From: Paenibacillus sp. L3-i20
Lineage (GTDB): Bacteria > Bacillota > Bacilli > Paenibacillales > Paenibacillaceae
Assembly (NCBI RefSeq): GCF_022180385.2
Contig: NZ_BQME02000001.1
Location: forward strand, 1,819,678 to 1,883,677
Direction of reading: 5' to 3'
DNA: 64,000 nt
Made by a program: the position numbers and the translations under genes. This document shows, one piece after another, positions 43,943 through 52,996 of the stretch. Within the stretch, counting starts at the first letter, position 1; the number at the start of each line of letters is the position of its first letter. Below the pieces are notes generated by a model, which saw only the letters and a program-made list of their open reading frames with translations, was not told the origin of the DNA and did no database searches.

Positions 43943-45163
43943 ATGAGTCGCCGAAAACTGCATGAAAGGCTCAAATTAAAAAAGATTGAAACTCAGCATG
44001 GTGAGCAATTCAACAATTTATTGCGCTATGTTTTTCAAGTGACGAATGGTGATTTACAAACCTTTGGCTGGGAAAATAGAGAAATAACACAATCCAAGCT
44101 GCCCGTTCTCCAGTATGCCGACGTTCAAGGATGGTTCGATGGCGATAAGCTTATCTCTCAGCTTGCTGTTTACCCATTTCAGGTGAACATTTATGGGCGT
44201 ATTTATGAGATGGGGGGATTAACGGGAGTTGGAACTTATCCTGAATATGCTAATTTAGGACTAATGAACAAACTTATGTTGTTTGCCCTCAGCAAAATGC
44301 GTGAACGGAAGCAATCGATTTCCTATTTATATCCCTATTCAATCCCTTATTACAGACGTAAGGGTTGGGAAATTATATCGAACAAAATATCCTTTGAAGT
44401 TCCGGACACGCAGCTTCCGAAGCTAAAGAACGTATCTGGTCATGTCGAGCGAGTAACGATTGATCATCCGGATATTCGATCGATATATGAGCAATTCGCC
44501 CAGCTTCGCCACGGAGCAATGCTGCGTAATAAGCTCGCTTGGGCAGAATATTTGCGCTGGGATTTGGACGATATGACAGTTGCGATTTACTACGACAACA
44601 ATGATGTCCCTATGGGGTACTTGCTCTATTGGATCGCTGAGGAAATTTTTCAAATGAAAGAAATGGTCTTCATTAATGAGGAAGCTCGTACAGGTCTTTG
44701 GAACTTTGTTAGTGCCCATTTCTCGATGGTTACACTAGTAAAAGGGGATATTTATAATGATGAGCCGCTTGCGTTCATCTTAGATGATGGAGATATTAAG
44801 GAGACGATTGCTCCTTACTATATGGCGCGCATTGTAGATCTCGTATTATTCATTGAACAATATCCGTTTCAAAGTGGAGAGAAGGAGTGCAGACTTGTCC
44901 TGAATGTGCATGATCCGATGCTGGAGTGGAATCAAGGAACATTCACTTTAACGGTAGACGCAGCAGGGAAAGGATCGATAAAGCCTGGAGGTCCAGCACC
45001 ATCAGTTACGATAGATATTCCTACGCTAACGACGATGTTGATGGGCTACAAACGACCAACTTATTTGGCGAAGATAGGGCGTATACAGTCCGATGAAACC
45101 TCTATTCGCATATTGGAAGGGTTGATTAATCAGGAGCGCCCCTACTTCTCAGACTATTTTTGA
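43943..45163 (+). CDS. Eis-like GNAT acetyltransferase
   Basis: 406 residues, the length of Eis-family proteins. The tandem GNAT region runs to about residue 290 with GGLTGVGTYPEYANLGLMNKLM (acetyl-CoA loop, near residue 95) and YLYPYSIPYYRRKGWE. The C-terminal sterol-carrier-like domain (residues about 300-400) ends ERPYFSDYF, and Eis proteins place their catalytic C-terminal carboxylate there. Probably acetylates amines (aminoglycosides or other substrates); unproven. Confidence 0.87.
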   Translation: MSRRKLHERLKLKKIETQHGEQFNNLLRYVFQVTNGDLQTFGWENREITQSKLPVLQYADVQGWFDGDKLISQLAVYPFQVNIYGRIYEMGGLTGVGTYPEYANLGLMNKLMLFALSKMRERKQSISYLYPYSIPYYRRKGWEIISNKISFEVPDTQLPKLKNVSGHVERVTIDHPDIRSIYEQFAQLRHGAMLRNKLAWAEYLRWDLDDMTVAIYYDNNDVPMGYLLYWIAEEIFQMKEMVFINEEARTGLWNFVSAHFSMVTLVKGDIYNDEPLAFILDDGDIKETIAPYYMARIVDLVLFIEQYPFQSGEKECRLVLNVHDPMLEWNQGTFTLTVDAAGKGSIKPGGPAPSVTIDIPTLTTMLMGYKRPTYLAKIGRIQSDETSIRILEGLINQERPYFSDYF

Positions 45164-45195
45164 ATAAAGCATGTATCTGTAATGGCGTGGAACCT

Positions 45196-45247
45196 ACCTC
45201 TAAATGTAGTCATTCATTTTTGGATGACCTCGGTTAGAGGTTTTTTG
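45196..45247 (+). terminator. Terminator after the Eis-like gene
   Basis: ACCTCTAA (45196-45203) pairs with TTAGAGGT (45234-45241), with inner GTCAT/ATGAC pairing and TTTTTT after. Confidence 0.75.
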
Positions 45248-45366
45248 TTATGTAAAAAAAGAATATGGGCTGACCAGTCCATGTGAATATATTTTGGAAA
45301 CGAAAGGAATGATACCCATACAAATGTTCAAACGTTACCTAAAGTCTACGAGTAGGAGGGGTTAAG

Positions 45367-46695
45367 GTGAGTACGGTCGATTGGAGTCGCGGATTAACAG
45401 AAATGACTCTTGCCTTTCACATTTTGTTCGCCACAGTGGGGGTTGGTATACCGCTTTTCGTTTCGATTGCTGAATTTATTGGAATTAGGAAAAAGGATCC
45501 TCATTATTTGCTGATGGCAAGGCGCTGGACCCGCGGGTTTGTTATTACTGTAGCCGTAGGCGTTGTTACCGGAACATGTATCGGGTTGCTGCTTAGTCTT
45601 CTGTGGCCGGAATTTATGCGATTTGCTGGTAATGTAGTCAGTTTGCCGCTGTTTCTGGAAACCTTTGCGTTTTTCTTCGAAGCTATCTTTCTCGGTATCT
45701 ACCTGTATACATGGAACCGCTTTTCCAATCCGTATATTCATTGGCTATTAACTCTTCCAATCGTAATCGGAGCCTCTGCATCTGCCTTGTTTATTACGAT
45801 GGTGAATGCTTTTATGAACACGCCACAAGGCTTTACGCTGGAAGATGGCAAGCTGACCAACCTTGATCCACTTGCTGCGATGTTTAATCCAGCGACGCCA
45901 TCCAAAGTGGCTCATGTATTGTCTTCTGCGTACTTAACAGGAGCCTTTTTACTCGCGATGATTGCTGCTTTCGCCATGCTGAGAGGACGGAATAATGATT
46001 ACAACAAAAAGTCAATTCGCCTTAATATGACGACCGGACTGATCCTTGCTGTTGCTACGATCGTGATAGGGGATTCTTCGGCCGTATTTCTGGCAAAGGC
46101 ACAGCCAGAGAAGCTTGCTGCAGCAGAATGGCACTTCGAGACGAGCAGTCAGGCTCCATTAGTAATTGGTGGTAGAGTGGACCCTGTCACAAATGAGATT
46201 ACCGGGGCGATCACCATTCCATGGGCGCTTAGTCTTCTTGCTACTCATGATCCAAATGGAACAGTTATTGGACTGAACGATATTCCAAGGGATGAGTGGC
46301 CTCCGCTATATGTTCACTATTTGTTTGACTCCATGGTTAGCATTGGATTTTATTTGCTCGCTATTCCTGTGCTATTTCTCATAATGACAAGAGTGAAGCG
46401 CTGGAATGCATACAATTGGCTCATGCTTATCGGAATTATTGCTGGGGGACCGTTATCGTTACTCGCCATTGAGCTCGGTTGGTTTTACGCAGAAGTGGGC
46501 AGGCAACCGTGGATTATTAGGGGGTACATGCGTGTGTCGGAAGCGGCGACAACGAATCCCCATGTCGATGTTACGTTTTGGATGTTTGCTGCCTTATATC
46601 TCGTATTAGGTGTTGTTTGTCTGTTCGTCCTCAGCCGTTTGTTCCGTAACAAACCAGCAGAGCTCGAGCTTGAGGAACGTCGAATTATATTGTAG
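45367..46695 (+). CDS. ythA: Cytochrome bd-type quinol oxidase subunit I (YthA/CydA type)
   Basis: 442 residues from a GTG with GGAGGGG upstream. Nine-helix bd oxidase subunit I: heme ligand His in TLAFHILFATVGVG near residue 18, LETFAFFFEAIFLG near residue 98 carrying the two conserved Glu, a short Q-loop, and IELGWFYAEVGRQPWIIRG near residue 375. The short Q-loop and 442-residue length match the YthA/cyanide-insensitive-like branch. It takes electrons from menaquinol and reduces oxygen. First gene of ythA-ythB plus a small gene. Confidence 0.92.
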   Translation: MSTVDWSRGLTEMTLAFHILFATVGVGIPLFVSIAEFIGIRKKDPHYLLMARRWTRGFVITVAVGVVTGTCIGLLLSLLWPEFMRFAGNVVSLPLFLETFAFFFEAIFLGIYLYTWNRFSNPYIHWLLTLPIVIGASASALFITMVNAFMNTPQGFTLEDGKLTNLDPLAAMFNPATPSKVAHVLSSAYLTGAFLLAMIAAFAMLRGRNNDYNKKSIRLNMTTGLILAVATIVIGDSSAVFLAKAQPEKLAAAEWHFETSSQAPLVIGGRVDPVTNEITGAITIPWALSLLATHDPNGTVIGLNDIPRDEWPPLYVHYLFDSMVSIGFYLLAIPVLFLIMTRVKRWNAYNWLMLIGIIAGGPLSLLAIELGWFYAEVGRQPWIIRGYMRVSEAATTNPHVDVTFWMFAALYLVLGVVCLFVLSRLFRNKPAELELEERRIIL

Positions 46696-46707
46696 GAGGC
46701 TAACGGA

Positions 46708-47724
46708 ATGTCGCTCGAACACATCGGAATAACGGTTCTTTGGACCTTTCTTTATGGATACTTAATTGTTGCATCCATCGATTTCGGTGCCGGATTTTAC
46801 TCTTATTATGGCAGAGTAATTGGAATCGAATCAGTTATCAGTCCCATCATATCGAGGTATTTGTCACCAGTATGGGAAGTTACGAATGTTTTTCTAGTGT
46901 TTTTCTTCGTTGGGATCGTCGGTTTTTTCCCGGAAACGGCTTTTTATTATGGAACAGCTTTGCTAGTCCCAGGGAGCGTTGCACTCATTTTGCTTGCTAT
47001 TCGGGGATCATTCTATGCATTTGCTAATTATGGAGCTCGGAAAAGCAATTTGTATCTACTCGCTTACGGAGCAACGGGACTACTCATCCCGGCAGCTTTA
47101 TCGACGGTGTTTACCATTTCGGAAGGTGGATTTCTGACTGTAAGCGGGAAAACCGTAACATTGCATTTGGAGGAGCTGTTCTTCAGCACTTACTCTTGGG
47201 CTGTCGTGCTGCTTGCTGTTTCAAGTGTGTTGTTTATTAGTTCGACTTTCTTGACGTATTACGCTGATCATGCGGAAGACAAGAGGGCGCTTGAATGGCT
47301 TCGGTCCTTTGCATTATGGGGAGGCGTGCCAACAATTATTTCGAGCTTGTTCGTTTTTATTGCGCTTCGGAATCATAATTTGGAGCATTTTGAAAATACG
47401 CTTGAAATATGGTGGATGTTCGGCTTCTCGTTGGTAAGTTTTATTATTGCATTCGGGCTCATTTGGCGGCGGAGAAATTATGGTACAGCCTTTATTATGG
47501 TGATGCTTCAATTCGCTTTTGCTTTCTTTGGTTATGGCATATCTCATCTTCCATACTTGCTGTATCCATACCTGATTCTTTCGAATAGTGTTACTCATGA
47601 TACGATGGGAAGGGCGCTAGTGATCACTTTTTTAGCAGGACTTGTTCTGCTTATACCAGCACTTGTTCTATTGCTCAGACTGTTCTTATTTAATGCGAAG
47701 TATGTGAAGGGAGAATCTTCATGA
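46708..47724 (+). CDS. ythB: Cytochrome bd-type quinol oxidase subunit II (YthB/CydB type)
   Basis: 338 residues, about eight helices. TFLYGYLIVASIDFGAGFYSYYG near residue 13 carries the conserved Asp-Phe-Gly in helix 1 of CydB proteins, and HDTMGRALVITFLAG near the end fits the helix 8 region. TAGGAGG precedes the ATG, 13 nt after subunit I. Its stop codon overlaps the ATG of a 32-codon membrane peptide gene. Confidence 0.88.
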   Translation: MSLEHIGITVLWTFLYGYLIVASIDFGAGFYSYYGRVIGIESVISPIISRYLSPVWEVTNVFLVFFFVGIVGFFPETAFYYGTALLVPGSVALILLAIRGSFYAFANYGARKSNLYLLAYGATGLLIPAALSTVFTISEGGFLTVSGKTVTLHLEELFFSTYSWAVVLLAVSSVLFISSTFLTYYADHAEDKRALEWLRSFALWGGVPTIISSLFVFIALRNHNLEHFENTLEIWWMFGFSLVSFIIAFGLIWRRRNYGTAFIMVMLQFAFAFFGYGISHLPYLLYPYLILSNSVTHDTMGRALVITFLAGLVLLIPALVLLLRLFLFNAKYVKGESS

Positions 47725-47819
47725 GTGTTTTTGAACGTCACGATAAATGGTTAATGCGACTTTGTTTTGTGATCGCTGGTTTGCTTTTGTTGTCGGCATT
47801 GCGTTTTTTATTTAAATAA
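47721..47819 (+). CDS. Small single-helix membrane peptide, possible CydS/CydX-like subunit of the bd oxidase
   Basis: 32 residues: a polar N-terminus MSVFERHDKWLMR, then one hydrophobic helix CFVIAGLLLLSALRFLF, then Lys. The ATG overlaps the TGA of subunit II (ATGA), and GGGAGAA lies about 8 nt upstream, so it is coupled. bd oxidases are known to have small single-helix subunits (CydX in E. coli; CydS, 33 residues, in Geobacillus). Similarity in sequence to those was not seen; the assignment rests on size, topology and position. Too short for most gene callers. Confidence 0.65.
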   Translation: MSVFERHDKWLMRLCFVIAGLLLLSALRFLFK

Positions 47820-47910
47820 ACCGTAGGTCGGTTATATTTTATATCGGCTAAGATTTTTGGTTCATTTCACAACTAAAAAATCCCATATTTCGCTCCCGGC
47901 GTGCAAGTAA

Positions 47911-47937
47911 CGGCAACAAAGTTGCTGTTTTTTTTTT
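47911..47937 (+). terminator. Terminator of the bd oxidase operon
   Basis: Stem CGGCAAC/GTTGCTG (one wobble) with 3-nt loop, then about ten Ts. Confidence 0.8.
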
Positions 47938-47951
47938 GCTTCTGATATAAT
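47922..47951 (+). promoter_or_regulatory. Possible promoter of the alanine:cation symporter gene
   Basis: TATAAT at 47946-47951 with TTGCTG 18 nt upstream (47922-47927) within the end of the terminator. Confidence 0.4.
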
Positions 47952-48034
47952 GGCAGTTATGTTTGAAGATATTAAAGTAGAAAATGTTTCACATGTCACG
48001 CATCTGGGTATCGGCATAAGAGAGGTGGATTTAC

Positions 48035-49447
48035 ATGCAGCAATTCGTACATGATTTAGTTATTGTAATTAACGAGTTCCTTTGGGCGAAAATTTTGATT
48101 GCCCTTCTCATTACGTGTGGTCTTTACTTCACCATTGGATCGAAATTTGTACAGTTCAGTATGTTCAAGGAAATGTTTGTTGTTCTTAGAGGATCGACTG
48201 AAAAGTCTAAAGATGGAATATCGGCGTTCCAAGCATTCTGCATTAGTATGGCGGCGCGGGTTGGGACAGGAAATATAACGGGCGTGGCAATTGCGATTTC
48301 ATTAGGCGGACCCGGAGCCGTTTTTTGGATGTGGCTTATCGCGGTCATCGGCTCAGCTTCAAGCTTTATTGAAAGCACATTAGCACAAATCTATAAAATA
48401 AAAGATAAAAATGGATTCCGCGGCGGTCCTGCCTATTACATGGAGCAGGGTTTGAAAAAACGGTGGATGGGATCGTTATTCGCTATACTGATTACATTAT
48501 CTTTTGGCCTTGTGTTTAATGCGGTTCAGTCCAACACGATCACAGTTGCGTTTGAAAACTCATTTGGCACTAATCGTGTTGCCCTTGGTCTCGTAATGGC
48601 TCTTGCCTTTGCAGGAATTATATTCGGCGGTGTGAAACGTATCGCCAAAATGTCCGAGTACATCGTAATTGTTATGGCAGTTATTTATATTGGTGCAGCA
48701 ATCGTTATCGTGCTAATCAATATTGCGGAATTGCCCGAAGTGATGAGCATTATTTTTAAAAATGCTTTCGGCCTAGAACAGTTTGCGGGCGGTACGTTTG
48801 GCGCTATGATTTTGCAAGGTGTGAAGCGAGGTTTGTTCTCGAACGAAGCGGGTATGGGTAGCTCGCCGAATGCTGCGGCAACTGCAACGACAAGTCATCC
48901 CGTCAAGCAAGGGCTAATGCAAGCGCTTGGTGTACTTGTAGATACGCTACTTGTTTGTACTAGTACGGCATTTATAATATTGTTTTCAGATGCGTATAAA
49001 CAAACTGGACTTGATGGTATTGCACTAACGCAAGCTGCATTAAGTGAACATATCGGCTCATGGGCATCGGGATCGCTTGCGATTATGATATTACTGTTTG
49101 CATTCAGTACGCTGATTGGAAATTATTATTATGGTGAGACTAACATAGAGTTTCTGAAGTCGAGAAAATCGGTGCTCTATTTCTACAGAGCCAGTGTGTT
49201 GGCTATGATCATATTTGGTTCGATTGCGAAGGTTCAATTGGTATGGGATTTGGCCGACTTATTTATGGGTTTAATGGTTATCGTTAACTTAATCGCCATT
49301 ACGCTGTTATCTAAAGTTGCCTTTGCTGCGCTAAAGGATTACAAGCAACAGAAGCAAGCGGGTAAAGATCCTGTGTTTTATAAGGACAGCATTAAAGGTC
49401 TGGATGAGGTTGAATGCTGGGACAATAAATCAACCCTAAACAAGTAG
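48035..49447 (+). CDS. Alanine/glycine:cation symporter, AgcS family
   Basis: 470 residues, about 11 helices. Family signatures: SMAARVGTGNITGVAIAISLGGPGAVFWMWL near residue 70, FRGGPAYYMEQGL near residue 128, and GVKRGLFSNEAGMGSSPNAAATA near residue 265. AgcS proteins import alanine or glycine (some glutamine) with sodium or protons; exact substrate cannot be read. AGAGGTGG lies upstream of the ATG. Followed by a strong terminator. Confidence 0.93.
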   Translation: MQQFVHDLVIVINEFLWAKILIALLITCGLYFTIGSKFVQFSMFKEMFVVLRGSTEKSKDGISAFQAFCISMAARVGTGNITGVAIAISLGGPGAVFWMWLIAVIGSASSFIESTLAQIYKIKDKNGFRGGPAYYMEQGLKKRWMGSLFAILITLSFGLVFNAVQSNTITVAFENSFGTNRVALGLVMALAFAGIIFGGVKRIAKMSEYIVIVMAVIYIGAAIVIVLINIAELPEVMSIIFKNAFGLEQFAGGTFGAMILQGVKRGLFSNEAGMGSSPNAAATATTSHPVKQGLMQALGVLVDTLLVCTSTAFIILFSDAYKQTGLDGIALTQAALSEHIGSWASGSLAIMILLFAFSTLIGNYYYGETNIEFLKSRKSVLYFYRASVLAMIIFGSIAKVQLVWDLADLFMGLMVIVNLIAITLLSKVAFAALKDYKQQKQAGKDPVFYKDSIKGLDEVECWDNKSTLNK

Positions 49448-49504
49448 GTATACATATGTCTGAGGGATTCAGTTAGATGTATCCTTAGACATGTTATAGT
49501 AGAG

Positions 49505-49548
49505 AAGGCTCTCCGAGGTAACGATATTTCGTTACCTCGGAGAGCCTT
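49505..49548 (+). terminator. Very strong terminator after the symporter gene
   Basis: A perfect 20-bp stem (49505-49524 with 49529-49548), 4-nt loop, followed by TTTTCG. It lies 23 nt from the end of the convergent pirin gene and may serve it as well. Confidence 0.85.
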
Positions 49549-49570
49549 TTTCGTTGCTCCATAGTACTAT

Positions 49571-50455
49571 TTAGAAGTTAGGATTACCCATCTTACCGTC
49601 TTGGAAATCTTGAAAAGCTTTAATAATCTCTTCTTCACTGTTCATGACAAATGGTCCATGCTGAAAAATGGGTTCGTTGATAGGTTCACCGCTTAGAACA
49701 ATCACAAGCGTATCGTCGGTCTGGCCTTCAATGACGATCTCTCCTGAACTATTGGTGAAGAGAACAAAATCTCCTTCTTGGGCGATTTTTTGGTCATTCA
49801 CTTTGGCCGACCCTTTTAACACCAATGCTGCGGTATTGAAAGTTGAAGGAAGCTCAAACTGAGCTTTGCCAGTCGTCTTGAATGAAATATCGAACATGTG
49901 AATGGGTGTAAACGTTTGTGCAGGTCCTTTAGTGCCTTTGTATTCACCAGCTATGATCCGAACCTCTCCCCCATCATCTGGAAGCTCCACCCTTCCCATA
50001 TTCCCGCCCAGTAATTCTTGATATTTAGGTGCATGCATCTTATTGGCACGGGGTAGATTAACCCATAGTTGAATCATTTGGAACAAACCGCCGCGTTTCG
50101 AAAACTCCTGTTCATGGTATTCCTTGTGCAATAGTCCAGAACCAGCCGTCATCCATTGTACATCTCCGGGTCCAATGATACCGTGATTGCCATGGTTGTC
50201 ATTATGCTCAACGAAGCCTTCATAAGCAATCGTTACCGTCTCAAAACCGCGATGTGGATGTGCGCCTACCCCTTTTGTATGCTCGCTTGGCGGGAAGACG
50301 AATGGTGCGTTGTAATCCATTAGAATAAATGGGCTGAACCTTTGCCCGAAGTTTGTGCCAGAGGGAAAGTAGTTTGATACTCGGAATCCATCTCCAACCA
50401 TATGAAATGGAGCGCCTTTAAAAATGCCTTCAATTGTGCGATATTTTGTAGTCAT
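49571..50455 (-). CDS. Pirin-family protein
   Basis: 294 residues, bicupin. Metal-binding N-terminal motif GVGAHPHRGFETVTIAYEG near residue 63, with a further His/Glu set in HNDNHGNHGIIGPGDVQWMTAGSGLLHKEYHE near residue 100. C-terminal RmlC-like domain ends with HGPFVMNSEEEIIKAFQDFQDGKMG, the typical pirin end. Pirins are often quercetin-dioxygenase-like or regulatory; role here unknown. AAGGAG precedes the ATG. Confidence 0.92.
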   Translation of the reverse strand: MTTKYRTIEGIFKGAPFHMVGDGFRVSNYFPSGTNFGQRFSPFILMDYNAPFVFPPSEHTKGVGAHPHRGFETVTIAYEGFVEHNDNHGNHGIIGPGDVQWMTAGSGLLHKEYHEQEFSKRGGLFQMIQLWVNLPRANKMHAPKYQELLGGNMGRVELPDDGGEVRIIAGEYKGTKGPAQTFTPIHMFDISFKTTGKAQFELPSTFNTAALVLKGSAKVNDQKIAQEGDFVLFTNSSGEIVIEGQTDDTLVIVLSGEPINEPIFQHGPFVMNSEEEIIKAFQDFQDGKMGNPNF

Positions 50456-50613
50456 GTTAGTTAGCTCCTTAGGTTATATTTTTAAATTAAATATCTTAAA
50501 TTAAAGATAAATGATTAATATAAACTTGTCAAGTAATCGATTACGAGTGGATGTCCTTTGAATTGAAAAATTGGCATGCACCCATGAATAATAGGCGCAT
50601 GCCAATCGATGAA

Positions 50614-52731
50614 TTAACGGCTAAATTCCTTATCAAAGATTTTATCATGGTTCGGATCTACTTCTGGTCCTACAGCATTGGTGTTAAGTATCATAATATG
50701 CTCCCCGCCCAGAGGGCCGCCCACAAGTGTTGAGAATCCGATCGTTCCGCCTGCAGCTGCCCAATAGGACTCCCCATTCGATAGCTTTTTCTCCATAATT
50801 CCTAATCCGAAATTTCCAAAAGGCGAGGGGTGACCTGTCGTCATCTCCTTCATCATCTCGTCATTTAATAATTTTCCGCCTAGTAGGGCGCTCATGAAGG
50901 TTACAAGATCATCCGCAGTTGATACCATATCCCCAGCAGCATTTCCCCACGAAGGGTTGAACTCTGTGAAGTCATACAGCTTCATTGATCTATCTATGTT
51001 ATACCCTCTAGCATGATCCCCTGGGATATGCGGATTACTGCCGCGCACAGATGTCCCTGTAAGTTCCAACGGGTCGATAAACCGTTTCTTTATTTGCTCT
51101 GCATACGTTTCTCCTGTTACTTTTTCAATAATAAGACCAGCGAGCACGGTATTTGTATTTGAGTAGTCAAAATTCGTTCCTGGCGCAAATACAGGTGGTT
51201 TTGCCAACCCTTTGTCTACGAGCTCTTTGGTTGTATAGTAACGATATGGATTTTGAGGTATTGTAATGTCTCGGAAATCGAGATCCGTATAGCTAGCAAT
51301 TCCGCTGCGATGATTTAATAATTGAGAAATCAGAACTTTGTTACCGTCATATCCATTACCCTTAACGACACCTGGGAGCCATTTTTCTACAGAGTCATCC
51401 AAGTTTAACTTCTTCTCCTGAGCTAACTGCAATATTACGGCAGCAACAAACGTCTTTGTGACGCTTCCGACTCGGAAAGAAAAGTGAGGTTCCATTGGAT
51501 ATGAATCTTCCATACTAGCTAGACCTGAAGCATAAGACCATCTTTCTCCGTTCTGTAGTCCTCCTGCCACTATTCCCGGTATATACTTGCTTTTTACCGA
51601 TTCATCGATTAGATTTTTGATTTCGTTTCGATTCGCTTCTCCTGAAAATTCCGCTGATTGAATGCTCGTTAGATGAGGTACCGGATTACCTAGCGCATTT
51701 ATATTTATCGAAATGACATGATTACCATCCTTGGTACCGCCTGCAAAATTAGCAAATCCCGGAATGCCGCCGCCATGCCCCCATATGGTGACGCCATTTG
51801 GCAACGTTACGTCATGCAGACCTAGCCCGTAATTCCCGATTGGTGTTTCAACAGTAGTCATCATTTCCTTCATAAGCGTAGGCTTCAATAACTTCCCACC
51901 CAGTAATGCACGGAAAAATGTTGTCATATCGTTGCCAGTCGAGATCATTTCCCCTGCTGCTCCGGTAAACGAAGGATTAAGTTTGGTAATATCGACTAAT
52001 GTACCATTCACCTCAATGTACCCACTTGCATGTTGTTTAGGGATAATGGTTGAGCTGCCGGGAAATGATGTCTCTTTAAGCCCAAGCGGCTCAATAATTC
52101 TTTTTTTAATCTGCTTCGCATATGTCTCTCCTGTGGCCTTCTGGATAATGAGCCCCATAATAACTGTATTCGTATTTGAATAATGCCAACCTTTGACTGG
52201 TTTTTTCTTTAATCCCATAGTAATGAGCTGTTCGACGGAATAATTTTGAGTAGGGTTCTTGATTAGTTTTTGTTTGAGATCGTCATCTAAGTAGTCTGCA
52301 ATTCCACTTGTATGATTTAATAACTGACGAATTGTAATTTTATTGCCGTCATGCCCATTACCCTTAACGATACCCGGGAGCCACTTCTCTACCATATCAT
52401 CGAGACTTAATTTCTTCTCCGAAGCGAGCTGCAAAACAACCGTTGCAACGAATGTTTTTGTCGTACTGCCGATTCGGAAATAGTAGTCATCTTCTAACTT
52501 ATGATTACTTTTTATATTAGCTTCGCCCGAAGCATAAGACCAACTCTTATCACCCTTCTTCACGGATACGATTACACCCGGTACATTTTTGCTGTTTGCG
52601 GCTGTGTCGATGGCCTGTCGGGTTGGAATTCCACTCGCATTTACATAACTATGGGCTGGCAGTGCGAGGGTGCTGATTAACAAGGCGGATAAAGTAAGTC
52701 TCAGTCCTTTTTTGATAGTGAATTGTTTCAT
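50614..52731 (-). CDS. Secreted tandem beta-lactamase-fold serine hydrolase (two domains in one chain)
   Basis: 705 residues with a signal peptide (cleavage near residue 27-32). Two homologous class-C-like/D,D-peptidase domains in tandem: domain 1 about 35-355, with S89-T-T-K92 (FRIGSTTKTFVA), YSNTN, and WGHGGGIPGFANF; domain 2 about 370-700, with FRVGSVTKTFVA, YSNTN, and at the third motif YWAAAGGTIGFSTLVGG. The H-x-G motif of domain 1 is therefore replaced by AAGG in domain 2. The domains share long stretches (KKLxLDDxVEKWLPGxVKGNG), so this is a gene duplication and fusion. Likely a D-alanyl-D-alanine carboxypeptidase or esterase. Confidence 0.88.
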   Translation of the reverse strand: MKQFTIKKGLRLTLSALLISTLALPAHSYVNASGIPTRQAIDTAANSKNVPGVIVSVKKGDKSWSYASGEANIKSNHKLEDDYYFRIGSTTKTFVATVVLQLASEKKLSLDDMVEKWLPGIVKGNGHDGNKITIRQLLNHTSGIADYLDDDLKQKLIKNPTQNYSVEQLITMGLKKKPVKGWHYSNTNTVIMGLIIQKATGETYAKQIKKRIIEPLGLKETSFPGSSTIIPKQHASGYIEVNGTLVDITKLNPSFTGAAGEMISTGNDMTTFFRALLGGKLLKPTLMKEMMTTVETPIGNYGLGLHDVTLPNGVTIWGHGGGIPGFANFAGGTKDGNHVISININALGNPVPHLTSIQSAEFSGEANRNEIKNLIDESVKSKYIPGIVAGGLQNGERWSYASGLASMEDSYPMEPHFSFRVGSVTKTFVAAVILQLAQEKKLNLDDSVEKWLPGVVKGNGYDGNKVLISQLLNHRSGIASYTDLDFRDITIPQNPYRYYTTKELVDKGLAKPPVFAPGTNFDYSNTNTVLAGLIIEKVTGETYAEQIKKRFIDPLELTGTSVRGSNPHIPGDHARGYNIDRSMKLYDFTEFNPSWGNAAGDMVSTADDLVTFMSALLGGKLLNDEMMKEMTTGHPSPFGNFGLGIMEKKLSNGESYWAAAGGTIGFSTLVGGPLGGEHIMILNTNAVGPEVDPNHDKIFDKEFSR

Positions 52732-52996
52732 CTTTCATCGCTCCTATACTTTTCGAATGTGTTGTTTCACCCCCTTAATGTAAAGCATATGTTGTTAGAA
52801 ATGACATTGACGAAACCGCATCAGTTTTTGATGACATCGCCTTAAATCCTGTCAACTAATCGGACTGACGAATTGTCATCTGTCAGGAGTGACAATGTAT
52901 CTGGAGCTTGACGGAAACGGAAAAAATGGTGCATGATGAATCAGAATTACTTGATTCTTCACGTATCTTTTTAACATTGGCAGGTGTACATAGAAC
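52732..52996. promoter_or_regulatory. Divergent promoter region with TGACA/TGTCA repeats
   Basis: ATTGTCA (52872-52878) and TGACAAT (52890-52896) form a 7-bp inverted repeat with an 11-nt spacer; more TGACA or TGTCA words lie to the left (near 52801, 52831, 52849) and between the arms. This may be a binding site for the kinase-regulator fusion encoded at 52997. Confidence 0.4.
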
